From: Trichinella spiralis
Taxonomy: Eukaryota > Nematoda > Enoplea > Trichinellida > Trichinellidae
Length of the DNA stretch: 64,000 nt
Reading direction: 5' to 3'
Assembly: GCA_000181795.3 (NCBI GenBank)
Contig: CM012955.1
Span: 8,715,279-8,779,278 of the forward strand
Part shown: one piece after another, positions 11,968-26,723 of the stretch
How the letters are laid out: each line of letters begins with the position of its first letter
Position numbering within the stretch: the stretch's first letter is position 1
The notes under the pieces: model-generated
The model's database searches: none
The model's input: only the letters and a program-made list of their open reading frames with translations
Told to the model about the DNA's origin: nothing
Program-made: the position numbers and the translations under genes

Positions 11968-13347
11968 TCACACAGTCACTGGCTCGGATGGTTTTGCTTG
12001 AGATTTTTCGCCACATTCGATTTTTGTCTTCCAAGTTTTGTTCCGTTTTCGACCCTAAATTTATAGTTAGCATTTCAACGTATAATTATTATCTTTGTCT
12101 TACTAAGTTTCTTTTCCAAGCTGCCAAGTCGTTCAAAAGCTTTCTCTATATATTTAAAGCAGTAATGCAAAAACGAGTATGAAAAGAATGTGAAAAAAAC
12201 AACTTACGAAAATGGTATCATCTACATATACCATTAATAACACCAACATGAAAAAAAGTATTGCAAATACAAATAAATGCTCTAAAATATAAAATTTTAA
12301 GTGAACAGAAAACACCATAAAATGCATAATAATTCAATTTCAAGTCTAATTAAAACATCACGAATCAGTATCAGAGAATAGCATAAACCAAACAATCGAA
12401 ATAAATCTTATGTAAAAAAATTTTATCCTCTGAATTGAAAAAATTCATTATTTAAATTATATTTAAAATGGATTACACATAGTATTTAAATTATTTGATG
12501 AAATGCATGCTGCATGCTTACAATACAATAAATAGCAGTGTTGAAAGTATTAAAGAATTGTACAGTTTAGAAATTAAATCAATAACAATATATAGTAATA
12601 AGATAAGAAAGTACACCAACCGAAGAATGTTTTTCTTATAATGCCATCAATATATACCGCATCTAAATGTGTAAAACAAAAAATTAACACAACTTGCATA
12701 ATACAATAGTCAGAGATCAATCAGTGGCATTTTTTCATATTACATAAATTATAAAAATAAATTAATTAAATTATAAAAAATACCATCATTAATAATGAAA
12801 TAACAAAAAAATTATTTACAATTCGGCTTTTTAACAGGATTGCGGTCATCATTCTTTTCACTGCCATCTAATGTCAAATAAAATAAAAATTATAAAATGA
12901 TAATAGGCACAATTATTTAAAACATATATTTATGTGTCATTAGGATTAATTAAATGACCTTTTTTATACACTGATTACACCTGAGAGAGTAATTAAAATG
13001 AATTACTGTTTGGTAAAGAAGTGTTGTTCGCAGATACAGTCAAATTCGAAGCATGTAAGTCAAGATGAGAAATGTTCGCCATTCTGGTAAAATTTTCTTC
13101 GCTGCTGCTCACAATCTCATTTGTGTCCAATTCTAAAATATAAATATATATATATTCATACCATCAATTTTTGTCACTTTATGTCACTGGATTTCTTTGC
13201 TTACTGGAGGATAACGGGTTTGAGAAACACAAGTTCTAAATAATAAAGAGCATTGAAAATTATTCAAATTGCAGATTTCATATTTCTTACAGCAGCCATC
13301 GCCAACATAAAGACGAAAACGATTTTCGGTAGCAAATTGTTCATCAT
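11968..13347 (-). CDS. Novel type I membrane glycoprotein, eight exons, family unknown
   Basis: Eight small minus-strand exons join with every phase matching: 13291-13347, 13205-13235, 13007-13132, 12820-12867, 12621-12662, 12208-12281, 12104-12145 and 11968-12054, for 168 aa. Exon 1 is a signal peptide (MMNNLLPKIVFVFMLAMAA) with a GTAAGA donor. The ectodomain is serine- and asparagine-rich with about six N-glycosylation sequons (NFT, NIS, NLT, NNT, NTS, NGS). Exon 6 supplies one membrane span (HLFVFAILFFMLVLLMVYV). The tail is basic (RKLLNDLAAWKRNL, GRKRNKTWKTK) and ends PSEPVTV before TGA. No exon exceeds 126 nt, so none shows as a convincing ORF alone. A stop is also reached if the third or fourth intron is retained, giving shorter secreted forms. 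I do not recognise the family. A possible 5' UTR exon with a GTAAGT donor lies at about 13488-13550. Confidence 0.6.
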
Positions 13348-13699
13348 AACTGGGTAGAGTCTAAAATACAAATTCAAACCACATTCAACTAAAGACAATA
13401 AAAAATATTTTTGTGAAAAATTAAAATCAAGTGAGAAAATCATATACAAATAACAATTGCAAACTAAAAAACCACCTACTTACTTCGAACACCAAGTGGA
13501 GAGAAGACACACTTTGGAAAGCGAACTCGTTGAAGAATTTGCTTGAAATGATCAAACCAACTTGTGTGCCTGTGGTTAAATTTCAATTTCACTTTAAAAC
13601 ACGAAAAATAAAGAAGTTTAAACAAAAATTGTTTAAAATAACATGTCAACTCTTTCGTACAATTCGTACATAACTTTAAACTGCAATTCGTATAATATT

Positions 13700-13911
13700 A
13701 TGAAATTTTTAGTTATAAATATTTTAATACTTTTTTTTCTTGTGCTCAAATATAATTGTGATATCTTACCGTTTTCTTATATGCCATTTCAGATGCTCAG
13801 GTTTCTTCAGCTCGTGGTAAGAAAAAAATTTTCAGAACTTCACAAACGAATTTTTCAATTTCAATTACCAATCTCTTACAGTGCGGATGTGAGCTGAATA
13901 AAAAGACCTAA
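13700..13911 (+). CDS. Possible 48-residue secreted peptide
   Basis: Two-exon model: 13700-13816 and 13882-13911, with a 65-bp intron that has strong sites (GTAAGA...CTCTTACAG). The N-terminus is a clear hydrophobic leader (MKFLVINILILFFLVLKYN), followed by a short mature part with three cysteines ending CGCELNKKT. AATAAA motifs overlap and follow the stop. A second splice form using the acceptor at 13793 would give an even shorter product. It sits antisense to nothing supported, between the glycoprotein and PPP1R16-type genes. It is small enough to arise by chance. Confidence 0.25.
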
Positions 13912-14429
13912 TAAAAATAATAGTAGAAAAGTGCAATTTTTCATTCATATCGTTTAATAATCTCGTGAAATTTCTGTCAAAGTTTGAAAACACCAAATTT
14001 GCTTTTTGTACTTGCAGTGCAACCATTTTTTTTGTACAATTTTGGTCAATGCGTGAGAATTGGGCACAAAGAAGAATATTTGGAATAGAAAAGAAGTAAA
14101 ACTTTTTGTGGAAAAATAATTAATAAAAAGCCGCACTGACTTGTTCAAAAATCCATCCTGACTGACAAGGTGCTTTTCACTTGTAGTTGTGCAAAACAAA
14201 TCAACTGGGCATTGGGTACCCAAATTTTGCCAATCGCCCAATACGGCTGTCCAGCAGAATCAAAATAGCACAAGAAAAAAAGGGAGGGGGGGGGACGTAA
14301 TAAAATTACTTACTGACTAGTCATTCGTCAATGTGACAAGATAAAAAATATAATAATATAAAAAAAGCAGCATTTCTTTTCCAACCATCCACCTAAGAAT
14401 TAAAGTGAGAAAAGAATTTGCAAAAGTCC

Positions 14430-14438
14430 GCTAGCTAG

Positions 14439-14445
<7 letters not shown>
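14430..14445. repeat. (CTAG/GCTA) tetranucleotide repeat over the PPP1R16 stop
   Basis: Four GCTA units. The last serine codon and the TAG stop of the PPP1R16-type gene lie within the repeat. A longer copy of the same repeat occurs at 40200-40220. Confidence 0.8.
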
Positions 14446-17040
<2,595 letters not shown>

Positions 17041-20000
17041 TGGATCGTCTCCAACTTCGTAATGCCTGTCGATCAGCACCAAACGCCGGCTCAAGCCGGG
17101 TCTCGAGCGTCTGTACTTGGCCTGAAAAAGCACAACAACATCAACTGGCTTACAAAATACTTCAACTGCACTTCAAACGTATTGTTCCAACAAAATTACA
17201 ACGGCACAACTACTTGATTATAAAAATAGAAAAAAAATCTACTGCCAACAAATCAAATCAACTTATTCCATTGAAAAAGTAAAAATATAACTGCAGTAAA
17301 GTTACGCAGTCAGCTGTCACATCAACAACGGCTAATTCAAATATGCATGATGTGTTGAAAAACTTGCTCACGTCATTCTTAAAAGCGTCAAAAATCACCT
17401 GGATTCGTGACTGAAAAATCACAACTTCATTTTCACACTAAAATTTCAAATAAAAAAAAACAATGACCACAATGATTCAAAATGATATATGTAACCTGAA
17501 AATCAATAAAATAACAATTTTACAATTCTCCAAACTTGAATTTGAAAAGCGAAAGGAAAACTATCATCACCAGATAAAACTGGTCAAATTTACAGCCGGC
17601 GATAATGAACTGCTGCAGTTAGATGCGATTCAAAACTAATAAAAAAAATTTTTAGAAAATCGACCGGCTAATTTAGCCACAAATGAACAATGCTGAATAG
17701 TAATGGGAACGCGTCGAGCAAAAGTAAAAAGAAATCAATTTTTGAAAATTCAAAAGATAGCAAACAATCACCTTCAGCTGCATACGACAGTGGAAATGAA
17801 AGCGACAGTGCATAATAATACATACATAAGTATTATTATGTATGCATATATATATATATCTGTAAAGAAAAATTTTCAAAATGGACCAAAATAATTTTCC
17901 GCCAAACTGCTCACCACAAATATATACAATATATAGAAGTTTTAAACCTTGGAAATTAAAGAAAACAACGAAATTATTCAAACAGAAAATTGAATGCATT
18001 GAATACGGAATTTAGTATAAAAAAAAGGAAGAAAAATCAATTTTGGCCAACCAACTTTTGGTATTGAAAAACAAATTTGAAAAGAAATCACCAATTGTCG
18101 AAATTTGGTTGTATAAAATAAATTCCAATGTAATCAACTACCAATAAATTGAACATATTTTTGCGCATAAAACTGCTGTTTAAATATTTCTTCGTGTAAA
18201 ACATTACCGACCCAATCAATTGTAATGTAAAGAATGAATAAAATTTAAAATACTGCAGCAGCGGAAATAAACACAGAATGACCTCTGCATGCGTACAACA
18301 ACGTCGGATGTTCAAAAAGACGGAAGAAATTATTTTCACAAAATAAAAAGATACAGAAAAATGGGAAGGAAAACTTCCTATTTATTCACTTTTTTAAATT
18401 TATTTTTAATTGAAAAAAATGTCGAACATCAACACTGCCTGTCACTATCAGTCTCAAAATAAAAATAGAAAAAAATAGAATACAACATCACACAAACAAA
18501 TAAACAAACAAACAGAGTACAAATATAAAAATTCCTGACCTTGAAAATTTTACTTTTCACTATTTGCAGCATTGCAGCAGTTTAGCAGAATGTCAGCTGT
18601 TGGAACAAAACTTAGTCAGCTCAAACCTAGACCAGCAGCATATAAAGTACACACTTTACGAACAATTGGTTCATTAAATGAACTGACTGCGACAATTCGC
18701 TTTTTAGTCCTGGTCAAGTGAATCGATTCGAACAAATAAATTCATTTCATACAATCAGAAAAGCACAACCACTCCGGAACCGGGAAGACTTGCACAACAA
18801 GTAAAATGCGAAAAAGCTCATAAAGCATGCATGCACAACTTGGCTAAAAAATGTCAATTGATAGGATCGACTTTTTCGCATGTGAACACTTCGTTTAAAT
18901 ATATAAATACATATATATATATATACTTCCATGCAACCGGCGTGTAATTTGAAAATAATTTTCCAACGTTGTTACTAACGAGCGGATGACGTAGCGATGA
19001 AAATTCGGAACATTGTTGTTTTCAAATCCGGTTAAAAAGAATGAATAAACAAAATTTATTACATTTACTCAAATCGCTTTTGCACAATAAAAGAAAAATA
19101 TGAAAGAATGCAAACCTATGCTAATCAGCTAATTGGAAAACAGAAATGAAGAAAAAATGCTCATCACGAACGCACTGAAAACTGAAGCCGCCAGGTCAAA
19201 CCATTTCGTGTATACTGTACATTTCTAGTGTTGATACATGATAGGCACTTGCTAAGCAAACTCGACCCCGCCCAATTCCAGTCAAAATCAAATAAAAGTG
19301 TTTTTCAGTACTAACAAAAATTTTCCCATACATGAAATACTCCCTTCCATCCTGATCTAATTACTATAAATTTTTACAAACAATTTTCAAATGAAATGTA
19401 CCAAACCAAACAGGCACAAATAGAAAAATTAACAACCCAAGCAAATGACAAAGCAAGACTATTTAAAATAAGTTTAAAATTTCATGCCAAAAAAATTGGC
19501 AAAAGTAAGCTGTCCGTGTTACAAAGTCATCAAAATAGCAGTCCCATTAATAAACAAAATTAATTTAAAAGTAAAACAGACAAAAAATGCAGAACAGTGA
19601 TCTGCATACTGAATATACAAATGTATGCTTTCAAACTTACCTTAGAAAATAATACATTGTTTTGGCACACAATACAAGATGAAGTTGAAAAACCTCTGCA
19701 ACTGATACGATCACGTTACAATGGTGGACAATGGTTTTGTCATTTCATGTAAAATTCACAATTGTGAGATATAACAGAAATTTGATTAAACTTCGTTCAA
19801 ACTAAAAACAGCAAAACTCTAAATAATAAATTGAATATTCAAAAGTGACCAAATAAAAAAGATAAATCAAAATTACAGAAAAGAAAAATTACAGTAATCG
19901 TACTGTAGAACTGGAAACAAGTTACAGGTGCAAATAATCATTTCAATGACACCTATTTCATTACTGCTTGAAAATAAGCCCTAAAGTGTGTTATGAAATA

Positions 20001-21581
20001 AATGTATTGAGTTGAAAATGAATCATTAAAATATTTTAAAATTTTTGGAAATTTATTAAATCTAGTCATTCTCTTCTAGTTGTTCTTATTATTCTCTTTT
20101 AAATGAAATTTCGAGTAATATTAGCCAAGTTATCCGGAAATAATATTCGTGTTCAACAGTAAAAAATCTCAGAATATTTACTATGGCGTAGTGGCTTAAT
20201 TTAATTTAAATCACGTTGGTGTAGTATGTCAGGACATTTTTATACTTAATAGACAAAGTATGTTGTTTTAAAAAGAAATCCTGACAAATAATTTACTGAA
20301 TAACAAGAAACATAAAAAGCAGAACACTGATTAACTGCTTCAATATGCGGACTTTCTGCCTAAAATCACGATATTATAATTAGTCACAACAATAATTTAT
20401 TCATTTAAATTATTTTTATCAAACTGTTTCATGTTGTGAATTATAAATAAAAAGAAGTGAAATATTTTCAGTGAAATGGATGGCATTACAGTGTAACAGT
20501 CAAAAAAGTAAGTGCGCTTTTTTTCAAATTATCGAAATAAAAACAGCGCTTAATCATTACAATTATTCGACAGTGATGATTAAACATCTTATGATCATCT
20601 TCCAATAAGTATATCACGCTGATAAATTGACAGTTGGACAAAACTGTTGCCATTACATCCGCATTAAAAATGCAAACTGTAACAATTAAAAAACATACTT
20701 GATGGTTAATATGATACTGTAGCGCTTATTGTGATTTTTATATCAATAAAATGAAATACAATTTATTTATTGCTTTAACGTGTTTAATCTTCTACAGAAA
20801 AAAATTTAATGCAATTTTTAAAATTTAATTTAATTTAATAATAATCACGTAATGACACTCAGAAATTGTACACAAAACGAACCCATTTTCAATAATTGCA
20901 AGCATTGTAATATTAAATGACGAAGCAGATTGATGATAATCAGCTGAACTGTTGTTCAAGTATCATAGTCTGTAGTGGTTAATTATACCGACATGATAAT
21001 GCTTGATAAGAGGGAGAGAGATAAGAAGCTCAAAGATAAACAGACAAATCTTTGAATATTACGGGATGAAAAGTTTTCATTAAAGCGCACAGTAAAAAAA
21101 GTTATAAAATTGCTTATTTTTTATTAAGCAAAAAAAATTTACAGCACTATGTGATGGGAAAAAGTTCACAGTCTGTTTCGAAAAATAACAGTTGCTGTTG
21201 TAAACTGATTCTGATCATGTGAAATGTATGCTAAAAAGTTGCTGCTATGATCAATTTTCAAGAACAATTGATGAAAATTCTGTTTCGTTTGCATCTGAAA
21301 CAAATTTCTGTTGAAATTTTACATCTTATTTTACATATGTTGAAAATTTATTTAAAAAAAACAAAAAGAATCATCGTTAGCAAAAGTTGTTCGATTCGAT
21401 GAACTTGATTGCAAAGCTGCCTGTATTCCGTATAGTGAATGACGTCATGAATGGCTAGTTCAATGTGAATGCGTGTAACAATTTTGAAACTGTCGAAAAA
21501 TAAAAAAATTTTTAAACTGTAATGTATGGAAGAAACATTTTTTATTAATTTCAGCTGTTGTCAAAGTGAGAAAAATTGAAT
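17041..21581. other. 4.5-kb intergenic region between divergent PPP1R16 and RhoGAP genes
   Basis: No gene I can support. The first exon of the PPP1R16-type gene extends as 5' UTR to 17121. A less AT-rich block at about 17340-17820 is open on both strands: a 58-codon plus ORF from 17463, a 41-codon plus ORF from about 17692 ending SGNESDSA, and exon-like minus blocks with good splice sites at about 17575 and 17400. Another 43-codon plus ORF (MSAVGTKLSQLKPRP...) starts at about 18591. The rest (19-21.4 kb) is plain AT-rich sequence. A TTTATTAATTTCAG acceptor at 21541-21554 probably belongs to the RhoGAP 5' UTR. Confidence 0.5.
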
Positions 21582-23815
21582 ATGAATACCAAAGAAGAAG
21601 AAGAAGAAGAAGAAGACAAGGAACAAGAGAAGGGCAATTTTGCAGATGATGTGGATTTTGTAGAACCAGAAGAACCATTCGCGGATGATGAACTGATTCC
21701 ATCGGATTTGATAGAAGGTAAACGATCGGCAGAGGTAAAGATTTTGTGTGTTGAAGTGACCACTTTAAGATGCTGTTTCTTCGCATCGATCGAGCGAAAA
21801 TTATTTGCAAAGGGATGAAAATTTCGAACTTGAACTCGGTTCACCAACTGACGACCACATTTTGGACCATTTTCAAAATGTATCCCGTTATGATATCATC
21901 GATGTTATTGGGAATGATCGAGCAGGTCGACCAGTGATTGTATTTTTCGCTTTTCGGCTTCCACAAACCGATTTGTTCGACTATGAGCTCTTCTTGAAGT
22001 ATTATTTATAATTATGATTATTATTATTATTACAACTTGAATGTTATCTATTTATCTTTCTTTCTTTTTTCTCAGATATATCATTCACACTTTGGACGGG
22101 TTTGTAGACCAAGACTATACTATTATATATTTCCATTATGGACGGAAAAGTTTCACTCGACCGCCGATCAGTTGGCTTATTCGCACATATCGCGCACTGG
22201 ATCGAAGGCAAAGTTTTTTTTCTTTACATTAAAAAAAATTATATATCTCATGTACAAAATAATCAAGAATAGAATCATTCTCGTAATGAATGTTATTTAT
22301 TAAACAAACATGTACATTTGTTCATTATTAGTATGCAATTTGATATAATAAATTTGTTGTTTCAGATTTAAAAAAAATTTGAAATCGTTGATTCTTGTAC
22401 ATCCAACTCGTTTGGTGAAATTCATGTGGACCATTTTCAAACCGTTGGTCAGTTCAAAATTTGAAAAAAAGATTTGTTATGTCAATTATCTGCACGAATT
22501 GCGAGAATATGTTCATTGTGATCAATTGGTGATACCTAAAGAAATTGAAGAGTGAGAGCTTATTTCAAATTATTCTCCATTATTTTATTTATTCATCAAA
22601 ATATATATGCAATTTTTCTCTGGTTTTGTTTTTGATCTTTGAATGAATGAATGAGAGTTGGTCTTGGAAAGTTTGCTGCTGTTGTTGTTTTATAGTGATC
22701 TTTATTTTTATGCATAATAGACATGATCGAATGCTTTTGCAAGAAAGCAATTGTAAGGTGCATGCGTCAACCATACCGCCTTTCTTACCAACGCAACAAT
22801 TTGGTGTTAATTTGCAGTAGTACGTGTTAATTTATATACGTATATATGTTGGATTGTAATGATTTCGATAATGTTGTTCATTTTTTTATAAACTACATTG
22901 CAGCATAATGCGCAATCATCCTGAGTCAACATTGCCGCCAGTTGTACATGATACTGTAACTTTTCTACGTCAGCATGGTGAGTAATAGTGTTTGATTTCC
23001 ATGAGCAAGCTAATGATTATACAAATCTGCATATTGAAACAAATTTGAAACTTCAGGCATGTTGACCCCAGGACTGTTCCGAAGGTCGGTTAGCGTAAAA
23101 GAGCTACGCACATGGCAAGACAAAATTAATCGAGGTTCTCTGCTGTCTTTGCAATATTGTTATTTTTTTTAAATTATTATTTGCTGATATTTTTTCAAAT
23201 AGGCATATCAGTAACTTATTTATATCCAGACCATGTTCATCTAAGTGCCGTTCTATTGAAAACATTTCTCCGAGAATTATCTGAGCCAGTGATGACGCAT
23301 CACCTTTACGGTGACATCATGCAATTGCAGAGTGAGTCATTATGTCAATGTTGAATTTCAAATCCGATGTAGTTGATACTGATGGGGTTTTTTGTTGTTG
23401 GTTTTTATTAAAATTTCAGATTTTATTCGATGATATTTTTTGTTGCAGATTTTCCACCGAATGAACGTACACAAAAGATCAGAGATTTGCTCAAACAGTT
23501 ACCGAAAGAAAATTATACACTGTTGAAGTATTTGATTGAATTTTTGAATGAAGTGAGTGAAGTGCTTCAATAATTAGAGAAATAAAAGAGGAAGCTTACC
23601 GTATATTTACTTGTTTTTTTGGTTTTCAGGTATGCGATAGAAGCTCGGCTAATTTGATGAACGCATCCAATTTGGCCATTGTCTTTGGACCAAATTTAGC
23701 TTGGTCGGCCGATCAGCAAGTTTCAATGGGAAATATGTATCAGCTTACCCAGTTCACGTACCGGCTTATAGCGAATTCGACGGAAATATTTGTTTCATCA
23801 CCAGTGAAGCGATGA
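21582..23815 (+). CDS. rga-1: p50RhoGAP-type protein: BCH/CRAL-TRIO-like domain plus RhoGAP (ARHGAP1/rga-1)
   Basis: GTPase-activating protein for Rho-family GTPases. Ten exons, all in phase, give 450 aa (human ARHGAP1 is 439): 21582-21717, 21770-21998, 22076-22207, 22366-22551, 22721-22819, 22904-22977, 23057-23134, 23203-23331, 23449-23552, 23630-23815. An acidic N-terminus (run of seven Glu) precedes the Sec14/BCH domain (RYDIIDVIGNDRAGRPVIVF, then ILVHPTRLVKFMW). The RhoGAP domain starts at about FGVNLQ and has the arginine finger in GLFRRS and the conserved LKTFLRELSEP and NLAIVFGPNL. The third intron begins with GC, not GT, which is needed to keep the frame. A TTTCAG site lies 27 bp before the ATG and AATAAA at about 24005. 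Confidence 0.95.
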
Positions 23816-25545
23816 AAATGATGACGACAATGCTAATGCTAATACTAATGATGACGATGACGATGATGATGATGATGATGATGAAAGATAACGATCACTG
23901 ATTCAATCGTCCATTTAATCAATGCAATAATATTAATTTTTCACTTTGTCTTATTGGGATGGAGATTTGGGGTCAACGTTTTGTTTATTTATTAAATTGC
24001 ACTGAATAAATTATTCATATTTTAATAAAAATTGTTTCAAATATATAAAAGAATGAATTAAGAAAAGGAAGTTTTTTCAAAAAACGAAGCTAACTATATT
24101 ATATAACACATATTTTTCTATAAGTGTTCAAAAAATTTTTTTTAATTTCTGAACAATGAAAAAAGTCAAGTCAGTAAGGGGAAAGTTAAAGAAGCAACAT
24201 TTTATTATACTGTTTGCAAAACAGTTGAACAGAACAAACAGTAATAGCAACATTGATAAAATCTAAAAAGTAAAAATTTTGTGAATTGTATGTATGCATA
24301 TGAGAGAGAAAGTTTTTTTTCTTTTTTTATTAAATTGAAAATTTTATTCCCATCAGCAACAATTGTAATTGTTGAATTTGCATTCAATGTATCATTTTAT
24401 TTTGCTTTTACTTCAACAAATGCAAAAATCATACGACTGCTAATGTTGAATTGGCACTTTTGCAGCTGGCGTTGTTTGGTCAGTGGAAAAGTTCGGAAGC
24501 AATATTTCCATTCTCCATTGCACCGCACCATTGCACATACTGCGAATCGACATGTCAGTCAAGTTGAAAAATCTCTTTTACTGTTGTTAGCCAGATGGCT
24601 AGTTGGCTTTTGAAATTTACTTCCGACAAACAACATATCTATGTATATATGTAGTATATATATATATATATATATATACTACATAAAAGAGAAAAACGTG
24701 GAATGATTATCATCGTCTCGTTTATGAATTATTGCTTTGATTTATTTGTATGAGACAAATCGTCATGAGATTGCTTGGCGTTTGTCTGCTTTTCAAAAAC
24801 GGCTTACGAACCGAAACTTAAATAATGACAACTGAACTTCAGATGTTGCTTCTTTTTAAAAAATTTTTCAATTTATAATTTCTCCTTCAACAACAATTCT
24901 TTCAATTTTATTCTTTGGTCACATGACATTGGCAGAAAAAAATTTTCTTTTTATTACATTTCAGCTTTATGCATAAAATACAACATAAATAAGACTGTTC
25001 GGCATATTTTATTGGTCGGAAAAAGCAGCTAGCTTGCTTGTCAGATAGATGACGAAATCAACAGCAGTTCAGTAGTTGCGCTGCTCCGCTGCTGCTGCTG
25101 GTGACACTACTCCTCTCTCTGCTCAGATTTGATAAACGGTACGATGGCTGTGCGTTTCTTTCCTTATTCTTTTTTTATCCTCTTTATTTATACTAATTAG
25201 TTTAATGTATTTGAAAGATTAATTTTCACTGAAAACTTTCATTATGCATATATTTCAATAATCATGCTTAATTGGGTTAGAAGCATGTTTTTGGAAAAAA
25301 ATAAAAATTTCTTAATCTTATGAAAAATTAAAAAAAAAAACAATACAAATAAACTTAAACTTGGAAAAGACGAAATAATGCTTTTAATTAATATTCATTA
25401 TTTTGAATAAAAGTTTTTGACAAGCATATTTTGTTAGCACAGTTCGGCTCAACAGTTGGGTTGTTTTTTCTCGTTTGTTTTTGCAATAGTTTACTTTCAG
25501 TTTAGCATTAAAATCTACACACTGTGATCGAAGAAAAACGAACAC
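23816..25545. other. Intergenic region between RhoGAP and YTH genes
   Basis: Starts with the RhoGAP 3' UTR, including ATG-rich simple sequence to about 23885. A GC-richer island at about 24440-24615 is open on both strands (56 codons plus, 37 codons minus) but has no family resemblance. A CTG-rich block at about 25070-25140, with a donor near 25140, may be the noncoding first exon of the YTH gene, whose next acceptor is TACTTTCAG at about 25500. Confidence 0.4.
24648..24685. repeat. 38-bp perfect AT palindrome
   Basis: TATGTAGTATAT... mirrored as ...ATATACTACATA: a perfect inverted repeat whose centre is alternating TA. It could extrude as a cruciform. Confidence 0.9.
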
Positions 25546-26723
25546 ATGCAGCAAAACAGAGAATTTTTGGTGGTAAGATAGTAGTAGTTTTATTACAATT
25601 CACGCTCGTGAAAAAATGCATTTGATTTAATTTACTTTTTTCTATTTTAATTGTAAGTTTTCCTGTCATGCGGTGGCTAATGCATCCGAAGATCCGATAA
25701 AGGGTAACGAAAAAATACCTCTGCTACACCACTAATTTATGTCTGTTGACCGGATCACTTTTAGAATATGACTTCCTTTGCAAAATATGCGGTAACAAAT
25801 TCAGTGAAACACGAAAAGATCCGAGAAGACAGATATTTTTTTGTTTACCAAAACACCCTTCTCCTGAAAATGTTCCATCAGTTCCACCGCATGCTGATGA
25901 AAACAACGGCTTGCAACCAATGGTGAACAACGTCGTGTCTTTGCAAAACCAGCAACCAAGCAATACCGACATCATCGTACGCAACACATGTCCGACAAAC
26001 ACAAATTGGCGGCAACCATTAGGTGGGTGGACACCATGGATACCGAATTTTGTAATGCCGATGCAAAATGTGAATATGCATCATTTAAACGAAAATTATC
26101 TTCCGCAAGTGTATCGTGAAATAAGAAACGCGCCTGGCGGAAGAGTAGCCGGAAATAGGATCGACAATCAGAATTTATGCCCAGTGACGTGGCGTCCGAT
26201 TATTCATCGTAATCAAATTTTCAATGATTTTGAGTACGCATTTTTTCAAGGTTATGGCCATTTCTATAACAACATGAAGCACATAACTGATGAAGTGATG
26301 CGAAGCACTCGATTTTTTGTGGTAAGGGCACAAAATGAAAATGAAATTGCACTGTCTGTTAAATTCGGCTTATGGTGGCCAACAGAAGATATAATCGCTT
26401 GTTTGAATATCATTTTCAATGAACGTGCCGCATTCAACTGCTCAGTTTACTTGCTAGTCACTTTGAATGTAAGTGACTGCTTTCGTGGTGTCGCGAAAAT
26501 GCTCACTGGCGTCTACTGTCGACACGCTGACAAAGAGCCTCGGGTTAACAACAGATTTGAATTTCAGTTGAAATGGCTCCTGGTAAAAACGGTTCCAAAC
26601 GAGATATTGAATCACATAATGACTTCGGTTGAAGAACAAGTCCCTATTACTGCTGTACCTAATGGGCACGAAATCTTCTGTGACAATGCTTGGCAGTTTA
26701 TGGATGCAATGGTAAAGTTCTGA
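25546..26723 (+). CDS. Divergent YTH-domain protein with partial zinc-finger N-terminus
   Basis: Three exons in phase: 25546-25572, 25658-25703, 25765-26723, giving 343 aa. The start MQQNREFLV follows a TTTCAG acceptor and has a GTAAGA donor. The N-terminal part has SCHAV and FLCKICGNKFSE, a C-x2-C pair that could be part of a zinc finger. The C-terminal part (about residues 207-340) is a YTH domain: TRFFVVRAQNENEIALSV, KFGLWWPTED, SVYLLVTLNVSDCFRGVAKM and KWLLVKTVPNEILNHI align along YTHDF proteins. YTH domains bind N6-methyladenosine through an aromatic cage. The first cage tryptophan is kept (KFGLW), but the VWSQDKW segment that carries the other two is shortened to RVNNRFEF without tryptophan, and the conserved YTHDF tyrosine is alanine or glutamine. 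RNA binding may therefore be m6A-independent. C. elegans lacks YTH proteins. Confidence 0.75.

Noticed and set aside
13205-14245. A competing minus-strand frame that runs open through three exon-like blocks (about 14130-14243, 13488-13550, 13205-13357) and reads like a cysteine-containing protein (FRLYVGDGCCKKYEIC).
   Set aside because: It reads through the classic GTAAGA...TTATTTAG intron at 13236-13290, and none of its ends joins in phase to the exons that carry the membrane span. The signal-peptide frame does. The upstream blocks may be 5' UTR exons.
24440-24615. Open blocks on both strands (56 codons plus, 37 codons minus).
   Set aside because: Neither has a family resemblance or matching splice partners, so no strand can be preferred.
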